Assembly: GCF_937927635.1 (NCBI RefSeq)
Contig: NZ_CALBRW010000002.1
Span: 1-39,110 of the forward strand
Direction: 5' to 3'
DNA length: 39,110 nt
DNA from: an uncultured Microbacterium sp.
GTDB taxonomy: Bacteria > Actinomycetota > Actinomycetes > Actinomycetales > Microbacteriaceae
Shown: piece after piece, positions 15,090 through 23,965 of the stretch
How the letters are laid out: each line of letters starts with the position of its first letter
How positions within the stretch are numbered: the stretch's first letter is position 1
The notes under the pieces: generated by a model
The model's input: the letters and a program-made list of their open reading frames with translations, nothing else
Told to the model about the DNA's origin: nothing
The model's database searches: none
Made by a program: the position numbers and the translations under genes

Positions 15090-15115
15090 GTTCCCTGGCC
15101 CGCTGAGCGGGACAT

Positions 15116-15188
15116 GCGCCTGTAGCTCAATGGATAGAGCATCTGACTACGGATCAGAAGGTTGGGGGTTCGAGTCCCTCCAGGCGCA
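15116..15188 (+). tRNA. tRNA-Arg (anticodon ACG)
   Basis: A 73-base class I tRNA. The acceptor stem is GCGCCTG (15116-15122) with CAGGCGC (15181-15187), discriminator A15188. The D arm is GCTCAATGGATAGAGC. The anticodon stem TCTGA/TCAGA encloses loop CTACGGA with ACG. The T arm GGGGG-TTCGAGT-CCCTC is consistent with pairing, one wobble included. Confidence 0.95.
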
Positions 15189-15208
15189 CACTGTGTTGAG
15201 ACAGTGCT

Positions 15209-15236
15209 GAAGGCCCCTCCTCGGAGGGGTCTTCTT
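15209..15236 (+). terminator. terminator after tRNA-Arg
   Basis: CCCCTCC and GGAGGGG pair around a 2-base loop. The stem extends through G-T pairs to AAG/CTT, and a pyrimidine-rich CTTCTTCTGTTT stretch follows. Confidence 0.75.
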
Positions 15237-15283
15237 CTGTTTCAAGCGGTTCGCCGCCGTGGCGGTGGCGGTTCTGACCGGTC

Positions 15284-16213
15284 TCAGCTGTGCAGGCTGT
15301 GCAGCGCCGGGTCGCGCTCGGCGAACTCCGCCGCCGTGTCGATGAGCACTTCGCGCATGGCCGACACGGCCACGCCGGGCGTGACATCCGAGCGGCGTGC
15401 GAGGATGACTGTCCTGGTCGGCTTCGCCGACAGGCGCGCCGAGCGCAGCAGCGGCCGGTCGGTGAGCGCCATCGCCGGCACGACGGCGACGCCCAGCCCC
15501 TGCTCCACGAAGCGCAGCACCGCATCCATCTCCGGACCCTCCAGCACGGGCACCGGAGTGAGTCCCGCAGACCGGAATGCGGCATCCGTCGTCGCCCGCA
15601 GGTCGTAACTGCGATCCAGCGCGATCAACGGCAGGGCTGCCAGCTCGGCCATGCCGATCGAGGCGCCCTCGTCGATCAGCGGCTGCGCGGCGGAGGTGAC
15701 CACCACCAGCTCCTCCGCCAGCAGCGGCATCCTGCTCAGCGTCGCGCCTGGCAGGGGACGGGCATCGGATGCCGTGATCAGTGCGATGTCGAGCTGACCC
15801 ACCGCGAGCTGATCCGCGAGAGTGCGTGATCCGGCCTCGGCCAGATGCAGGTCGACACCCGGATGCGCGGCGTGGAACGCGCTGATGGCTTCGGCGACCA
15901 GGCTCACGCACAGTGTGGGCGGCGCTCCCAGTCGTACCCGCCCACGGCGCAGGCCCGCCAGCTCGTCCATGTCCTCGCGGATGGCGTCGGCCTCGGCGAG
16001 AATGCGCTGGGCCCGCGGCAGCAGGGTGTCGCCGGCGGGCGTGAGCGAGATGTGTCCGCGCGCGCGGTGCAGCAGAGCGGCACCCAGTTCGCCCTCGAGT
16101 GCTGCGATCTGGCGGCTCAGCGACGGCTGCGTCAGATGAAGCGCCTCGGCGGCCCGGGTGAAGTGACCCAGACGTGCCACTTCCACGAAGCCGCGCAGCT
16201 GATCCAGGTTCAT
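15284..16213 (-). CDS. LysR family regulator divergent from serine deaminase
   Basis: LysR-type regulator of 309 aa. The winged helix at residues 1-60 is typical (LDQLRGFVEVARLGHFTRAA, then LHLTQPSLSRQIAALEGELG). It is followed by a linker helix and a two-lobed effector domain (GRVRLGAPPTLCVSLVAEAI...). ATG at 16213 lies 6 bases after TAGCGT (16220-16225, minus strand), so it appears leaderless. It diverges from the L-serine ammonia-lyase gene with only 52 bases between the start codons, the classic LysR layout, so control of serine breakdown is likely. The effector is unknown. Confidence 0.9.
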   Translation of the reverse strand: MNLDQLRGFVEVARLGHFTRAAEALHLTQPSLSRQIAALEGELGAALLHRARGHISLTPAGDTLLPRAQRILAEADAIREDMDELAGLRRGRVRLGAPPTLCVSLVAEAISAFHAAHPGVDLHLAEAGSRTLADQLAVGQLDIALITASDARPLPGATLSRMPLLAEELVVVTSAAQPLIDEGASIGMAELAALPLIALDRSYDLRATTDAAFRSAGLTPVPVLEGPEMDAVLRFVEQGLGVAVVPAMALTDRPLLRSARLSAKPTRTVILARRSDVTPGVAVSAMREVLIDTAAEFAERDPALHSLHS

Positions 16214-16253
16214 GGCCTCACGCTAGCGCCGCCTGCGGGTATCTGCGACGACG

Positions 16254-16259
16254 TAGGCT
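16254..16259 (+). promoter_or_regulatory. -10 element of leaderless sdaA
   Basis: TAGGCT ends 6 bases before the GTG at 16266. The purine-rich bases in between (GGAGGG) are too close to the start to act as a normal SD. Confidence 0.6.
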
Positions 16260-16265
16260 GGAGGG

Positions 16266-17762
16266 GTGACTGCGTACGTCTCGGCCTTCGATCTGTTCTC
16301 CATCGGAGTGGGGCCCTCGAGCTCCCATACCGTCGGCCCGATGCGAGCCGGAGTCGACTTCGCAGCCCGGCTCGATGCGGAGGGCCTGCTGGATCGCGTG
16401 ACGCGCGTGACCTGCGAGCTGTTCGGCTCGCTGGGCGCCACCGGCCTCGGGCACGGCACGCCGGATGCCGTGGTCTCCGGCCTGCAGGGGCTGCGCCCCG
16501 AGACCTGCGATCCCGACGACGTGCGCGAGGCGTGGCAGCGCTGGCCCGAGGGGAAGCAGCTGAACCTGGCAGGCCGGCATCCGATCGACTTCGCCAAGGA
16601 CGACGTCGTCTTCACGCCGCGTACTCGCCTGCCGGGGCATCCGAACGCGATGACCCTGCGCGCCCTGGATGCCGCGGGCGAGCCCGTGCTCGAGCAGATC
16701 TACTACTCGATCGGCGGCGGCTTCATCCGCCGCGACGGCGAGGAGGCCAAGCTCACCGTCGCCGAGCAGCCGTACCCGTACGACAATGCGGCGGAGCTCA
16801 TGGAGCTGTGCGACGAGAACGGGCTGACCATCGCCGAGATCGCGCGACTGAACGAGACCGCGATCCGCAGCGAGGAGGAGGTGGCCGCCGGACTGGACGC
16901 CATCTGGGACGCCATGCGCGCCTGCGTCGAGGCGGGCCTGAACACCGGCGGCATCCTTCCCGGCATCCTCAAGGTCAAGCGCCGCGCCTCCGACATCCGC
17001 GAGCAGCTCGAGTCCGTGGAGTCCGACGGACACGCGCAGGTCCCGGGCGAATGGCTGGGCGCGTTCGCGCTGGCCGTCAACGAGGAGAACGCCGCCGGCG
17101 GCCGCGTCGTCACCGCTCCCACGAACGGTGCCGCGGGCATCCTGCCGGCCGTGGCCATGTACTGGTGGCGGTTCCTGGCCGACTCGGGTCTCGGCGTCGG
17201 CAACGCCGTCACCCCCTACGGCGAGCTCGTCGGCAGCGCGCTGCTGGGGTTCGGCGCCGAGGCCTCGCTGGTCGCGGTCGGCGCCATCGACGATCCCGAC
17301 GTCATCGCCGAGGCCAACCGGCGCCGCGGCATCCGACGGTTCCTGCTGACCGCCACCGCGCTGGGGTCGCTGTTCAAGGCCAACGCGTCGATCTCCGGAG
17401 CCGAGGGCGGATGCCAGGCCGAGGTCGGCTCGGCGTGCGCGATGGCTGCCGGCGGCCTGACCGCCGTGATGGGCGGCACGACCCGGCAGATCGAGAACGC
17501 CGCCGAGATCGCGATGGAGCACCACCTGGGCCTGACCTGCGACCCGATCGGCGGGCTCGTGCAGATCCCGTGCATCGAGCGCAACGCCGTCGCGGCATCC
17601 ACGGCCGTGACCGCCGCGCGCCTCGCGCTGCGCGGCAACGGCGAGCACTTCGTGTCGCTGGATGCTGTGGTGGAGACCATGCGTCAGACGGGCCTGGACA
17701 TGTCGACGAAGTACAAGGAGACCAGCGAGGGCGGCCTCGCGGTCAACGTCATCGAGTGCTGA
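16266..17762 (+). CDS. sdaA: L-serine ammonia-lyase (iron-sulfur type)
   Basis: Single-chain L-serine dehydratase of 498 aa, converting L-serine to pyruvate and ammonia with a [4Fe-4S] cluster. The N-terminal beta domain opens with the signature SAFDLFSIGVGPSSSHTVGP (residues 5-24). The catalytic alpha domain has ENAAGGRVVTAPTNGAAGILPA and SGAEGGCQAEVG. Cluster cysteines are C383, C425 and C436; their spacing (42 and 11) equals that of characterised bacterial enzymes. It is a little longer than the usual 455-470 aa. LysR-type control from the divergent neighbour is likely. Upstream genes for amino-acid import may supply substrate, but that link is only positional. Confidence 0.95.
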   Translation: MTAYVSAFDLFSIGVGPSSSHTVGPMRAGVDFAARLDAEGLLDRVTRVTCELFGSLGATGLGHGTPDAVVSGLQGLRPETCDPDDVREAWQRWPEGKQLNLAGRHPIDFAKDDVVFTPRTRLPGHPNAMTLRALDAAGEPVLEQIYYSIGGGFIRRDGEEAKLTVAEQPYPYDNAAELMELCDENGLTIAEIARLNETAIRSEEEVAAGLDAIWDAMRACVEAGLNTGGILPGILKVKRRASDIREQLESVESDGHAQVPGEWLGAFALAVNEENAAGGRVVTAPTNGAAGILPAVAMYWWRFLADSGLGVGNAVTPYGELVGSALLGFGAEASLVAVGAIDDPDVIAEANRRRGIRRFLLTATALGSLFKANASISGAEGGCQAEVGSACAMAAGGLTAVMGGTTRQIENAAEIAMEHHLGLTCDPIGGLVQIPCIERNAVAASTAVTAARLALRGNGEHFVSLDAVVETMRQTGLDMSTKYKETSEGGLAVNVIEC

Positions 17763-17836
17763 ATCCGGCCCCGTAGGCCGGAGGCACGGCCGACCTGCGT
17801 GCCGAGATCACCCCACTGCCGACACGACTCGACAGG

Positions 17837-17864
17837 GAGGCGTCGCGCATCATGCGCGGGCCTC
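17837..17864. terminator. hairpin between convergent sdaA and the deoR-type gene
   Basis: GAGGC-GT-CGCGCAT-C-ATGCGCG-G-GCCTC folds into a stem of 12 pairs with small bulges. It lies between the convergent stops at 17762 and 17887. No T-run follows, so this is a stem-only terminator call. Confidence 0.45.
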
Positions 17865-17886
17865 GCGAACAGACCGGGTAGCGCCC

Positions 17887-18705
17887 TCAGGCCCGCTCGG
17901 TCGGGCGCCGACGGGTCGCCGAGATCACGTTCACTCCGCGCTCGCGCAGTCCGCGCACCTCGGCGGCGGGCAACGCGGCATCGACCAGCACATCGTCGAA
18001 CGCGGTCAACGGCAGCAGGGTGTGCATCGCGCGGCGGCTGAACTTGGTGTGGTCGGCCATCAGCACGCGTCGTGCGGAGGAATCGAACATCGCGCGCTTG
18101 ACGTCGATGGTCTCCAGATTCTGATGGAACGCGATGTCGTCGGTGATGGCCGCGGTCGACAGCAGGCACACATCGGCGCGCATGCTCGCGATCATCGTCG
18201 TCGCCTGGCGGCCCATGAACGAGCTGCACCAGTTGTAGTACTGGCCTCCGATGCCGATCAGCGTGATTCCGTTCACATCGTTGAGCTGGCGCATGATCGT
18301 CAGGGTGTTCGTGATCACGGTCAGCGGGCGCTTGACGGCAAGATGCGGCACCAGGTGCATGGCCGTGGTGGAGTCGTCGAGCATGATCGACTGGCCCGGC
18401 TCGATCAGCTCCAGCGCAGCCAGCGCGATGGCCTCCTTCTCGCGCCCCTCCCGGTTCGCGCGGTACACGTCGCTGGACTCGACCAGTGACGAGGCGACGG
18501 CCGTGGCGACTCCACGGCTCTTGCGCAGCAGCCCACGGGTCTCCAGCTCGTCCAGGTCGCGGTGCACCGTCATCACGCTGATGCCGAAGCCCTCCGCAAG
18601 GGCCTCGATGCGCACAGAGCCCTCGGCCATGACCCTTTCGGCCATGGCCTGCTGGCGCGCGGCCTGTCGGTTCTGGCGCGCGCCGACCTGCTCTGAATCT
18701 GTCAT
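17887..18705 (-). CDS. DeoR/GlpR family repressor of the polyol operon
   Basis: DeoR-type regulator of 272 aa. The N-terminal helix-turn-helix is at about residues 18-75 (MAEGSVRIEALAEGFGIS, then VMTVHRDLDELETRGLLRK). The sugar-phosphate-sensing DeoRC domain shows the MLDDSTTAMHL, VITNTLTIM, GIGGQYY and LMADHTKF patterns. It is the last gene of the nine-gene operon, overlapping the TPI-type gene by 4 bases, so it is probably autoregulated and induced by a phosphorylated intermediate. Candidate half-sites lie in the divergent promoter region at 27255-27302. Confidence 0.9.
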   Translation of the reverse strand: MTDSEQVGARQNRQAARQQAMAERVMAEGSVRIEALAEGFGISVMTVHRDLDELETRGLLRKSRGVATAVASSLVESSDVYRANREGREKEAIALAALELIEPGQSIMLDDSTTAMHLVPHLAVKRPLTVITNTLTIMRQLNDVNGITLIGIGGQYYNWCSSFMGRQATTMIASMRADVCLLSTAAITDDIAFHQNLETIDVKRAMFDSSARRVLMADHTKFSRRAMHTLLPLTAFDDVLVDAALPAAEVRGLRERGVNVISATRRRPTERA

Positions 18706-19502
18706 CGGCGTTCCATTCCCCCCGCTGCTTCCTCGATCATATTCAGCAGCGAAGCCGGATCATGAGCGAATCGGCCCAGGAACAGCCCGTCCACGCTGCT
18801 GCCGAGCGCGCGCAGCACGCCGGGCTGCGCGCTGCCCCCGTAGATGACTCTCACGGTGGCGCGCGGCGCGCGTGCAGTCAGCCACTCGCGCAGGGTGGCG
18901 GTGACGACCGAGACGTGCGCAGCCGGGGCGGGGTCGGGGCGACCGATCGCCCAGACCGGTTCGTAGGCGATGATGATCTCGCCAGTGCAGGCTGCTGCGT
19001 CGGTCAGCGCGAGAGAGACCTCCAGCTGCCGCGTGCACGCGGCCACGGCGTCCTCGGTCGGCCCCTGCAGCTCCTCGCCGATGCACAGCACGGGCACGAG
19101 CCGGTTGCGCAGGGCGGCCTGCAGCTTGGCCGCGACCAGCTCGTCGGTCTCGCCGTACAGCTGCCGTCGCTCGGCGTGCCCCACCTCCACCAGCGTGCAG
19201 CCGATCTCGGCGAGATCGCTGCCGCTGATGGCGCCGGTGCGCGCACCGCGGTCCACGGCATCCAGATCCTGTGCGCCCCAGCGGATCGGAGTTCCCCTGA
19301 GGATCTCGGCGGTGGCGGGCACCGCGGGCAGTGAGGGCAGCACGAACAGCTGCACAGCGCCATCACGTACAGCAGGCACCGACCGGGTCGAGTCTGCGAC
19401 CTCGCGCGCCCACCGGGTCGTCTGCTCGACGCTCATGTAGAGCTTCAGGCTGACGCCGAGGATCACAGGGGAGTCAGGGGCAGCCTGGGCTGCGTCATCC
19501 AC
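18702..19502 (-). CDS. triose-phosphate isomerase family protein (tetrulose-phosphate isomerase candidate)
   Basis: TPI-family barrel of 266 aa with the catalytic residues kept: K20 in GVSLKLYM (house-keeping TPI has NWKMN here), H109 in VEVGHAERR (normally GHSERR) and E181 in AYEPVWAIG. The phosphate loop IYGGSAQPG is also present. The altered first motif and the operon context point to a specialised isomerase like EryH/LerI of erythritol and threitol routes, acting on a tetrulose phosphate rather than glycolytic triose phosphate. It overlaps the RpiB-type gene by 8 bases and the repressor gene by 4, so all three are tightly coupled. Confidence 0.85.
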   Translation of the reverse strand: MDDAAQAAPDSPVILGVSLKLYMSVEQTTRWAREVADSTRSVPAVRDGAVQLFVLPSLPAVPATAEILRGTPIRWGAQDLDAVDRGARTGAISGSDLAEIGCTLVEVGHAERRQLYGETDELVAAKLQAALRNRLVPVLCIGEELQGPTEDAVAACTRQLEVSLALTDAAACTGEIIIAYEPVWAIGRPDPAPAAHVSVVTATLREWLTARAPRATVRVIYGGSAQPGVLRALGSSVDGLFLGRFAHDPASLLNMIEEAAGGMERR

Positions 19503-19971
19503 AGCTGCCCGTGGACTCGTACTGGTCGAAGATCGCGACCTTCGCCGCCGAGGCCGAGGCGGGGTCGAACCGGTAGCCGAGCCATTCGCGAGCCAGCCGC
19601 CGAGCGAGTTCCAGCCCGATCACGCGCTGGCCGAACGTCAGCACCTGAGCATTGTTGGAGAGCACGAGTCGCTCCACCGAGAACGAGTCGTGGGCGACGG
19701 ATGCGCGGATGCCGCTGACCTTGTTCGCCGCCATCGCGACGCCCATGCCGGTGCCGCAGATGAGCAGGGCGCGGTCGGCCTTGCCGTCACGCACGAGCTC
19801 GGCGGCGGCGATCCCCACCCGGGGGTACGGCGTGTGCCCGTCGGCATCCACTCCCACGTCGGTCACGACGCTCACGCGAGGGTCGGCCTCGAGGTCCTTC
19901 TTCAGGGCCTCCTTGTACTGGTATCCGGCGTCATCGCAGCCGATGACGATCCGCCACTGCTGATCGGCCAT
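19495..19971 (-). CDS. RpiB/LacAB family sugar-phosphate isomerase (tetrulose-4-phosphate isomerase candidate)
   Basis: A 158-aa RpiB-fold isomerase. The active-site cysteine is C72 in LLICGTGMGVAMAANK, and H94 lies in SVAHDSFS. The family interconverts ketose and aldose 5-phosphates. In erythritol and threitol pathways a member (EryI/DerI type) makes D-erythrose-4-phosphate from D-erythrulose-4-phosphate, and the neighbours here favour that role. Start ATG 19971 follows GAGGAG; a longer frame upstream lies within the kinase gene and is not used. The kinase stop is 7 bases upstream. Confidence 0.87.
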   Translation of the reverse strand: MADQQWRIVIGCDDAGYQYKEALKKDLEADPRVSVVTDVGVDADGHTPYPRVGIAAAELVRDGKADRALLICGTGMGVAMAANKVSGIRASVAHDSFSVERLVLSNNAQVLTFGQRVIGLELARRLAREWLGYRFDPASASAAKVAIFDQYESTGSCG

Positions 19972-19978
19972 GCTCTCC

Positions 19979-21718
19979 TCATTCCTTGATGGAGCGGATG
20001 CACTCGAGCACCGCGTCCATTGCCATAGCGAACGACACCGCACCGGGATCGGGGGTGCCGAGACTCTTCTCCATGTGCGGGCGTGCGCGGCCCATGCGCG
20101 GAAGCAGATCGGCGGTCGCGGTGGCTGCGGCCGTCGCGGCCTGCGTCGCCGCCTGCCAGCCCTCGACGGTGCCGGCACCCGCAGCGGCCTGCTCCGCAAG
20201 CGCGTGCGCGAAGGGGACCAGTGCGTCCACGAGAGTCTTGTCGCCGACCTCGGCCCTGCCTGCTCGCTGCACGGTCTCCCGCGCGGCATCCACAGCGCGC
20301 GCCAGCGTCGCGGCGTCGGGAGCCGCTTCATCGCCCAGGACCCCGCCCGCGGCCCGCAGCCCGGCGCCCCACAGCGCCCCGGAGGTTCCACCGGCCCTGT
20401 CCGCCCAGGCGTCACCGGCCAGTGCCAGCACCGTTCCGGCTCCGGCGTGCGAGGCGGCTGCGGTCTGCGCGGCCTCGTCGGCCGCGTGCGAGCCGCGCTG
20501 CATCCCGATGCCGTGGTCGCCGTCGCCGGCGATGGCATCCAGGCGGCCCAGTTCGTCGACCTCGCGGTCGATCATCTCGCGGATGGAGTGGATCGCCGCG
20601 GCGGCCACCTCACCCGTCGCTCGGGCGGAGTCGCTGCCGGCCGCTGCGATCTCGACCGTGTCGGTGGGAGAGTCATCGACGACGGCGTCGGGCGTGGGAG
20701 CGTCATCGGCGACGGATCCCTTGCGGTAGCCGGGCGCCTGCGCGCCGGCCCGCCATGCCTGCTCGAGCTCGTCGTCGAGCCAGAAGAGAGTCAGTGAGAT
20801 GCCCGCCATCTCGAAGCTGGTGGCATACTCGCCGACCTCGGGCTCGACCACGGTGACGCCGGCGGCGGTCAGCAGCGGGGCGACCTCGCCGTACAGCAGG
20901 AACAGCTCCTCGGACTTGATCGAGCCCAGGCCGTTCAGGATCACGCCGACCCGCGCGCCGTCTGCGCCTGCGACGTCGTCGGGCAGCTCGGCCAGCAGCG
21001 CGTCGACGAGGAACGATCCCAGCTCGCGGGCGGTGGGGACGGGGCGGATGTCGATCCCCGGCTCGCCGTGGATGCCCATGCCCACGGCCATCTGGCCCTC
21101 GGGAACGGTGAACAGCGGCTCTGTGGCGCCGGGCAGCGTGCAGCCGGTGAACGCCACGCCCACGGAGCGGGTGCGGTCGTTGGCGTGCGCGGCGAATGCG
21201 GCGACGGCATCCAGATCCCTGCCCTGCTCGGCAGCCCAGGCGGCCGCCTTGAAAACGGCCAGGTCACCGGCGATTCCACGGCGCCTGTGCCGCTCGTCGG
21301 GCGAGGCGGAGTAGATGTCATCGGTCACGGCGACCGTGCGCGTGGGGATGCCATCGGCGATCAGGCGCTCCTGCGCCAGATCGAAGTTGAGAACGTCGCC
21401 GGCGTAGTTGCCGTAGCTCAGCAGCACGCCGCCGGTTCCGGCGACGGAGCGTGCGACGGCGTGCACCTGCTGGGTGCTCGGCGAGGCGAAGATGTTGCCC
21501 ATGGCTGCGGCGTGGGCGAGACCGGGACCCACCAGGCCCGCGAAGGCGGGGTAGTGTCCGGACCCGCCGCCGATCACGACCGCGACCTGGCCGTCGGGGG
21601 TGGCAGCACGGCGTGCGACGCCGCCGGTCACACGACGCACGGTGTCGGCGTGGGCGGTCACGAATCCGGTGGCGGACTCGTCGGCGAAGGACGCCGCGTC
21701 ATTCAGGATGAAGCTCAT
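19979..21718 (-). CDS. fused DhaK-DhaL dihydroxyacetone-type kinase (erythrulose kinase candidate)
   Basis: ATP-dependent ketose kinase of 579 aa with both domains in one chain. The DhaK domain (about 1-330) has the substrate loop GGGSGHYPAFAG and the histidine that binds the keto group covalently, H217 in GIHGEPG. The DhaL nucleotide domain (about 370-579) has AGDGDHGIGM for magnesium binding, and TSGALWGAG. The fused layout is the ATP-dependent type, not the PTS-dependent one. In the tetritol routes recalled from Mycobacterium smegmatis, such enzymes phosphorylate D- or L-erythrulose. Start ATG 21718 follows CAGGAG; the frame upstream is only a readthrough of the stem-loop. Confidence 0.88.
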   Translation of the reverse strand: MSFILNDAASFADESATGFVTAHADTVRRVTGGVARRAATPDGQVAVVIGGGSGHYPAFAGLVGPGLAHAAAMGNIFASPSTQQVHAVARSVAGTGGVLLSYGNYAGDVLNFDLAQERLIADGIPTRTVAVTDDIYSASPDERHRRRGIAGDLAVFKAAAWAAEQGRDLDAVAAFAAHANDRTRSVGVAFTGCTLPGATEPLFTVPEGQMAVGMGIHGEPGIDIRPVPTARELGSFLVDALLAELPDDVAGADGARVGVILNGLGSIKSEELFLLYGEVAPLLTAAGVTVVEPEVGEYATSFEMAGISLTLFWLDDELEQAWRAGAQAPGYRKGSVADDAPTPDAVVDDSPTDTVEIAAAGSDSARATGEVAAAAIHSIREMIDREVDELGRLDAIAGDGDHGIGMQRGSHAADEAAQTAAASHAGAGTVLALAGDAWADRAGGTSGALWGAGLRAAGGVLGDEAAPDAATLARAVDAARETVQRAGRAEVGDKTLVDALVPFAHALAEQAAAGAGTVEGWQAATQAATAAATATADLLPRMGRARPHMEKSLGTPDPGAVSFAMAMDAVLECIRSIKE

Positions 21719-21736
21719 GGGTGCTCCTGCAGGTAT

Positions 21737-21768
21737 GTGCCGGCCGGGCGCGGACGCCCGGCCGGCAC
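21737..21768 (-). promoter_or_regulatory. stem-loop between the binding-protein and kinase genes
   Basis: Perfect 14-bp arms GTGCCGGCCGGGCG and CGCCCGGCCGGCAC close a 4-base loop in the operon message, 6 bases after the binding-protein stop and 18 bases before the kinase start. No T-run follows. It is more likely an mRNA-stabilising or partial-termination structure than a full terminator. Confidence 0.7.
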
Positions 21769-21774
21769 GATGGT

Positions 21775-22761
21775 TCATTCGGCGAGGGTGAACGGCGCCG
21801 TCATCTTGGCGACGTTGTCCTTCGTGATGAGGATGCAGTCATAGGCCTGCTTCTCGGTCTTGGGCTCGGTGCCGTTCTTCAGGAAATCGTCGGCCATCTT
21901 GACGGCGTCCTTCGAGAACACGGCGACGGGCTGCAGAACCGTGTACGCCAGCTCGCCGGCGTTGATGGCTGCGACAGCATCCGGGGAGCCGTCGAATCCG
22001 CCGACGACGACGCCGTCCAGTCGGCCGGCCTCCTTCATCGCGGCGATCGCGCCCAGCGCCATCTCATCGTTGCCGGAGATCACGCCGTTCAGAGTGGCGT
22101 GCGCCTGCAGCAGCGACTGCATCTTGTCGTGGCCCTTGGTGCGGTCCCAGTCGGCGACCTCCTTGCCCACCTGCTTGAGGTCGGGGTACTGGCTGATCAC
22201 GGTGTTGTAGCCGTTGGAGCGGGTCTGGGCGTTGTTGTCGGACGGGGATCCGAACAGCTCGACGTAGTCGCCCTTCTCGTTCATCAGCTTCACCCACTCC
22301 TGAGCGCCGAGTGCGGCGCCCTGGGCGTTGTTGGAGACCAGCTGGGCCTTGGCCAGGCCCGACTGGTTGATCTCGGCGTTCACCAGGAACACCGGGATGC
22401 CCGCGGCATCCGCCTTCTTGACGGCGGCGATGGAGCCGTCGGCGTTGGCGGGGTCGAGGATGATGGCCACGGACTTGTTGGAGATCGCCGTGTCGATCAG
22501 CGTGTTCTCCGTGTTCGTGTCGCCCTTGTGGGCGCCGACCGTCGTCTTGTATCCGAGGTCCTTCGCGGTGGCGGCCGCGATGTCGCCCTCCGTCTTCCAG
22601 TACGGGTTCGACGGGTCGTTGACGATGATCGTGATCAGCCCGCCTGCGGTGTCCTTGGTGGGGGTGTCCGCGGACGGAGTGCTGCTCGACGAGCATCCGA
22701 CCAGGCTGAGCACGAGACCACCCGCTACTGCGAGGGCGGCCAGAGCCTTCTTGCCAATCAT
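21775..22761 (-). CDS. sugar ABC transporter substrate-binding lipoprotein
   Basis: Periplasmic-binding-protein-like lipoprotein of 328 aa (Peripla_BP_4, RbsB group). A signal peptide ends in the lipobox LVGC, with C23 as the lipid-anchored cysteine, followed by a Ser-rich linker. The domain begins GLITIIVNDPSNPYWKTEGD, and the hinge and ligand strands GYKTTVGAHKGDTNTENTLI and VISGNDEMALGAIAAMKEAG follow. It delivers a sugar or polyol to the permease and ATPase encoded upstream. An SD (GAAAGGA) precedes ATG 22761. An 83-base gap separates it from the permease gene, so an internal promoter or processing site is possible there. Confidence 0.92.
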   Translation of the reverse strand: MIGKKALAALAVAGGLVLSLVGCSSSSTPSADTPTKDTAGGLITIIVNDPSNPYWKTEGDIAAATAKDLGYKTTVGAHKGDTNTENTLIDTAISNKSVAIILDPANADGSIAAVKKADAAGIPVFLVNAEINQSGLAKAQLVSNNAQGAALGAQEWVKLMNEKGDYVELFGSPSDNNAQTRSNGYNTVISQYPDLKQVGKEVADWDRTKGHDKMQSLLQAHATLNGVISGNDEMALGAIAAMKEAGRLDGVVVGGFDGSPDAVAAINAGELAYTVLQPVAVFSKDAVKMADDFLKNGTEPKTEKQAYDCILITKDNVAKMTAPFTLAE

Positions 22762-22844
22762 GTGCTGTGTCCTTTCAGAGTTGACTGCATCTTGAATTTC
22801 TCAATGGGCTCCCCGCATGGCGGCGGGCGAGTGATCGGCGCCGC

Positions 22845-23942
22845 TCAGGCGGCGACGGGAGCGCGCTCGGCGGTCTTGGGACTGGGTGCCTCGGGAGTGC
22901 TGGACTTGCGGGCCCTGCGACGACGGCGGTACTGAAGGCTGTTCAGCAGCACCGCGACCACGATGACCGCGCCGATGAACACCATCTGCCAGTAGGCGGA
23001 GACGCCCACGATCACCAGTCCGTCGGACAGGAAGCCGATCACGAACGCGCCCAGCAGCGTGCCGCGGACGTTGCCGCTTCCACCCATCAGCGACGCGCCG
23101 CCGATGACGACCGCGGCGATGGCGGTCAGCTCGTAGGTGTTGCCGGCGGTGGGGCTGGCGCTGGTCAGCGTCGAGGCGAGGATGAGCCCTGCAATGGCGG
23201 CGCAGATGCCGGAGACCACGTAGACCCACACCTGCACCTTGCGCACCGGGACGCCGGACAGCTCTGCGGCGCGTTCGTTGCCACCGGAGGCGTACAGCCA
23301 GCGGCCGAACCGGGTGCGGCCCAGCAGCCAGCCGAGGATGAGGGCCACGACCACCATGATCAGCACGCCGATCGGGATGTTGAACACGCGGTTGAAGCCC
23401 AGCCAGTCGATACCGGTGTTGCCGAGCTCGGGCTTGCCGGCGAGGTTGTTGATGGTGAGGCCGTTGGTCATCAGCAGCGCCGCGCCGCGCACGACGTACA
23501 GCATGCCCAGTGTCGCCACGAACGGCGCCACCTTGAACCGCGCGACCAGCACGCCGTTGATCACACCGACCAGTGCTCCGACAGCGCAGGAGATCAGCAC
23601 GACGACGGGCACGCTGGGGTACAGCGTGACGCCGAAGAGGTTGATGGGCACGCCCTGCAGCAGATAGCCGCCGACGACGGCGGAGAAGCCGAGGGTCGAG
23701 CCCACCGACAGGTCGATGCCGGCGTTCAGGATCACCAGCAGCATCCCCATGCCGAGCATGGCGTAGATCGCCACGTGGGAGGCCATGATGAGCAGGTTGT
23801 TCAGCGTCAGGTAGTTCGGCGAGAGCAGGGAGAACACCACGATGATGAGGATGAGCGCCAGGAACGCCCGTCCTTCCAGCAGCAGCTTGGTCAGCGAGAA
23901 CTGCTTCTTCCTGTTGGCGATGAGTGTTGTTGTGGTTGTCAT
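22845..23942 (-). CDS. sugar ABC transporter permease (RbsC-like)
   Basis: Inner-membrane permease of 365 aa with eight to ten hydrophobic segments in the BPD_transp_2 pattern. The family motif LVILNAGIDLSVGSTLGFSA is in the first third, and the EAA-like cytoplasmic loop reads GRWLYASGGNERAAELSG. IAAVVIGGASLMGGSGNVRG is the second conserved stretch. It has a basic cytoplasmic C-terminal tail (QYRRRRRARKSS). The ATG at 23942 lies 23 bases after the ATPase stop; a much longer open frame upstream lies antiparallel to the ATPase frame usage and is ignored. Confidence 0.92.
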   Translation of the reverse strand: MTTTTTLIANRKKQFSLTKLLLEGRAFLALILIIVVFSLLSPNYLTLNNLLIMASHVAIYAMLGMGMLLVILNAGIDLSVGSTLGFSAVVGGYLLQGVPINLFGVTLYPSVPVVVLISCAVGALVGVINGVLVARFKVAPFVATLGMLYVVRGAALLMTNGLTINNLAGKPELGNTGIDWLGFNRVFNIPIGVLIMVVVALILGWLLGRTRFGRWLYASGGNERAAELSGVPVRKVQVWVYVVSGICAAIAGLILASTLTSASPTAGNTYELTAIAAVVIGGASLMGGSGNVRGTLLGAFVIGFLSDGLVIVGVSAYWQMVFIGAVIVVAVLLNSLQYRRRRRARKSSTPEAPSPKTAERAPVAA

Positions 23943-23965
23943 CGTTAGATCCGTTTCTGGAAGGC

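Noticed and set aside
15845..17776. 643-codon open frame overlapping sdaA in another frame
   Set aside because: sdaA has signature motifs and correctly spaced cluster cysteines in its frame; the other is Arg/Gly/Ala-rich noise.
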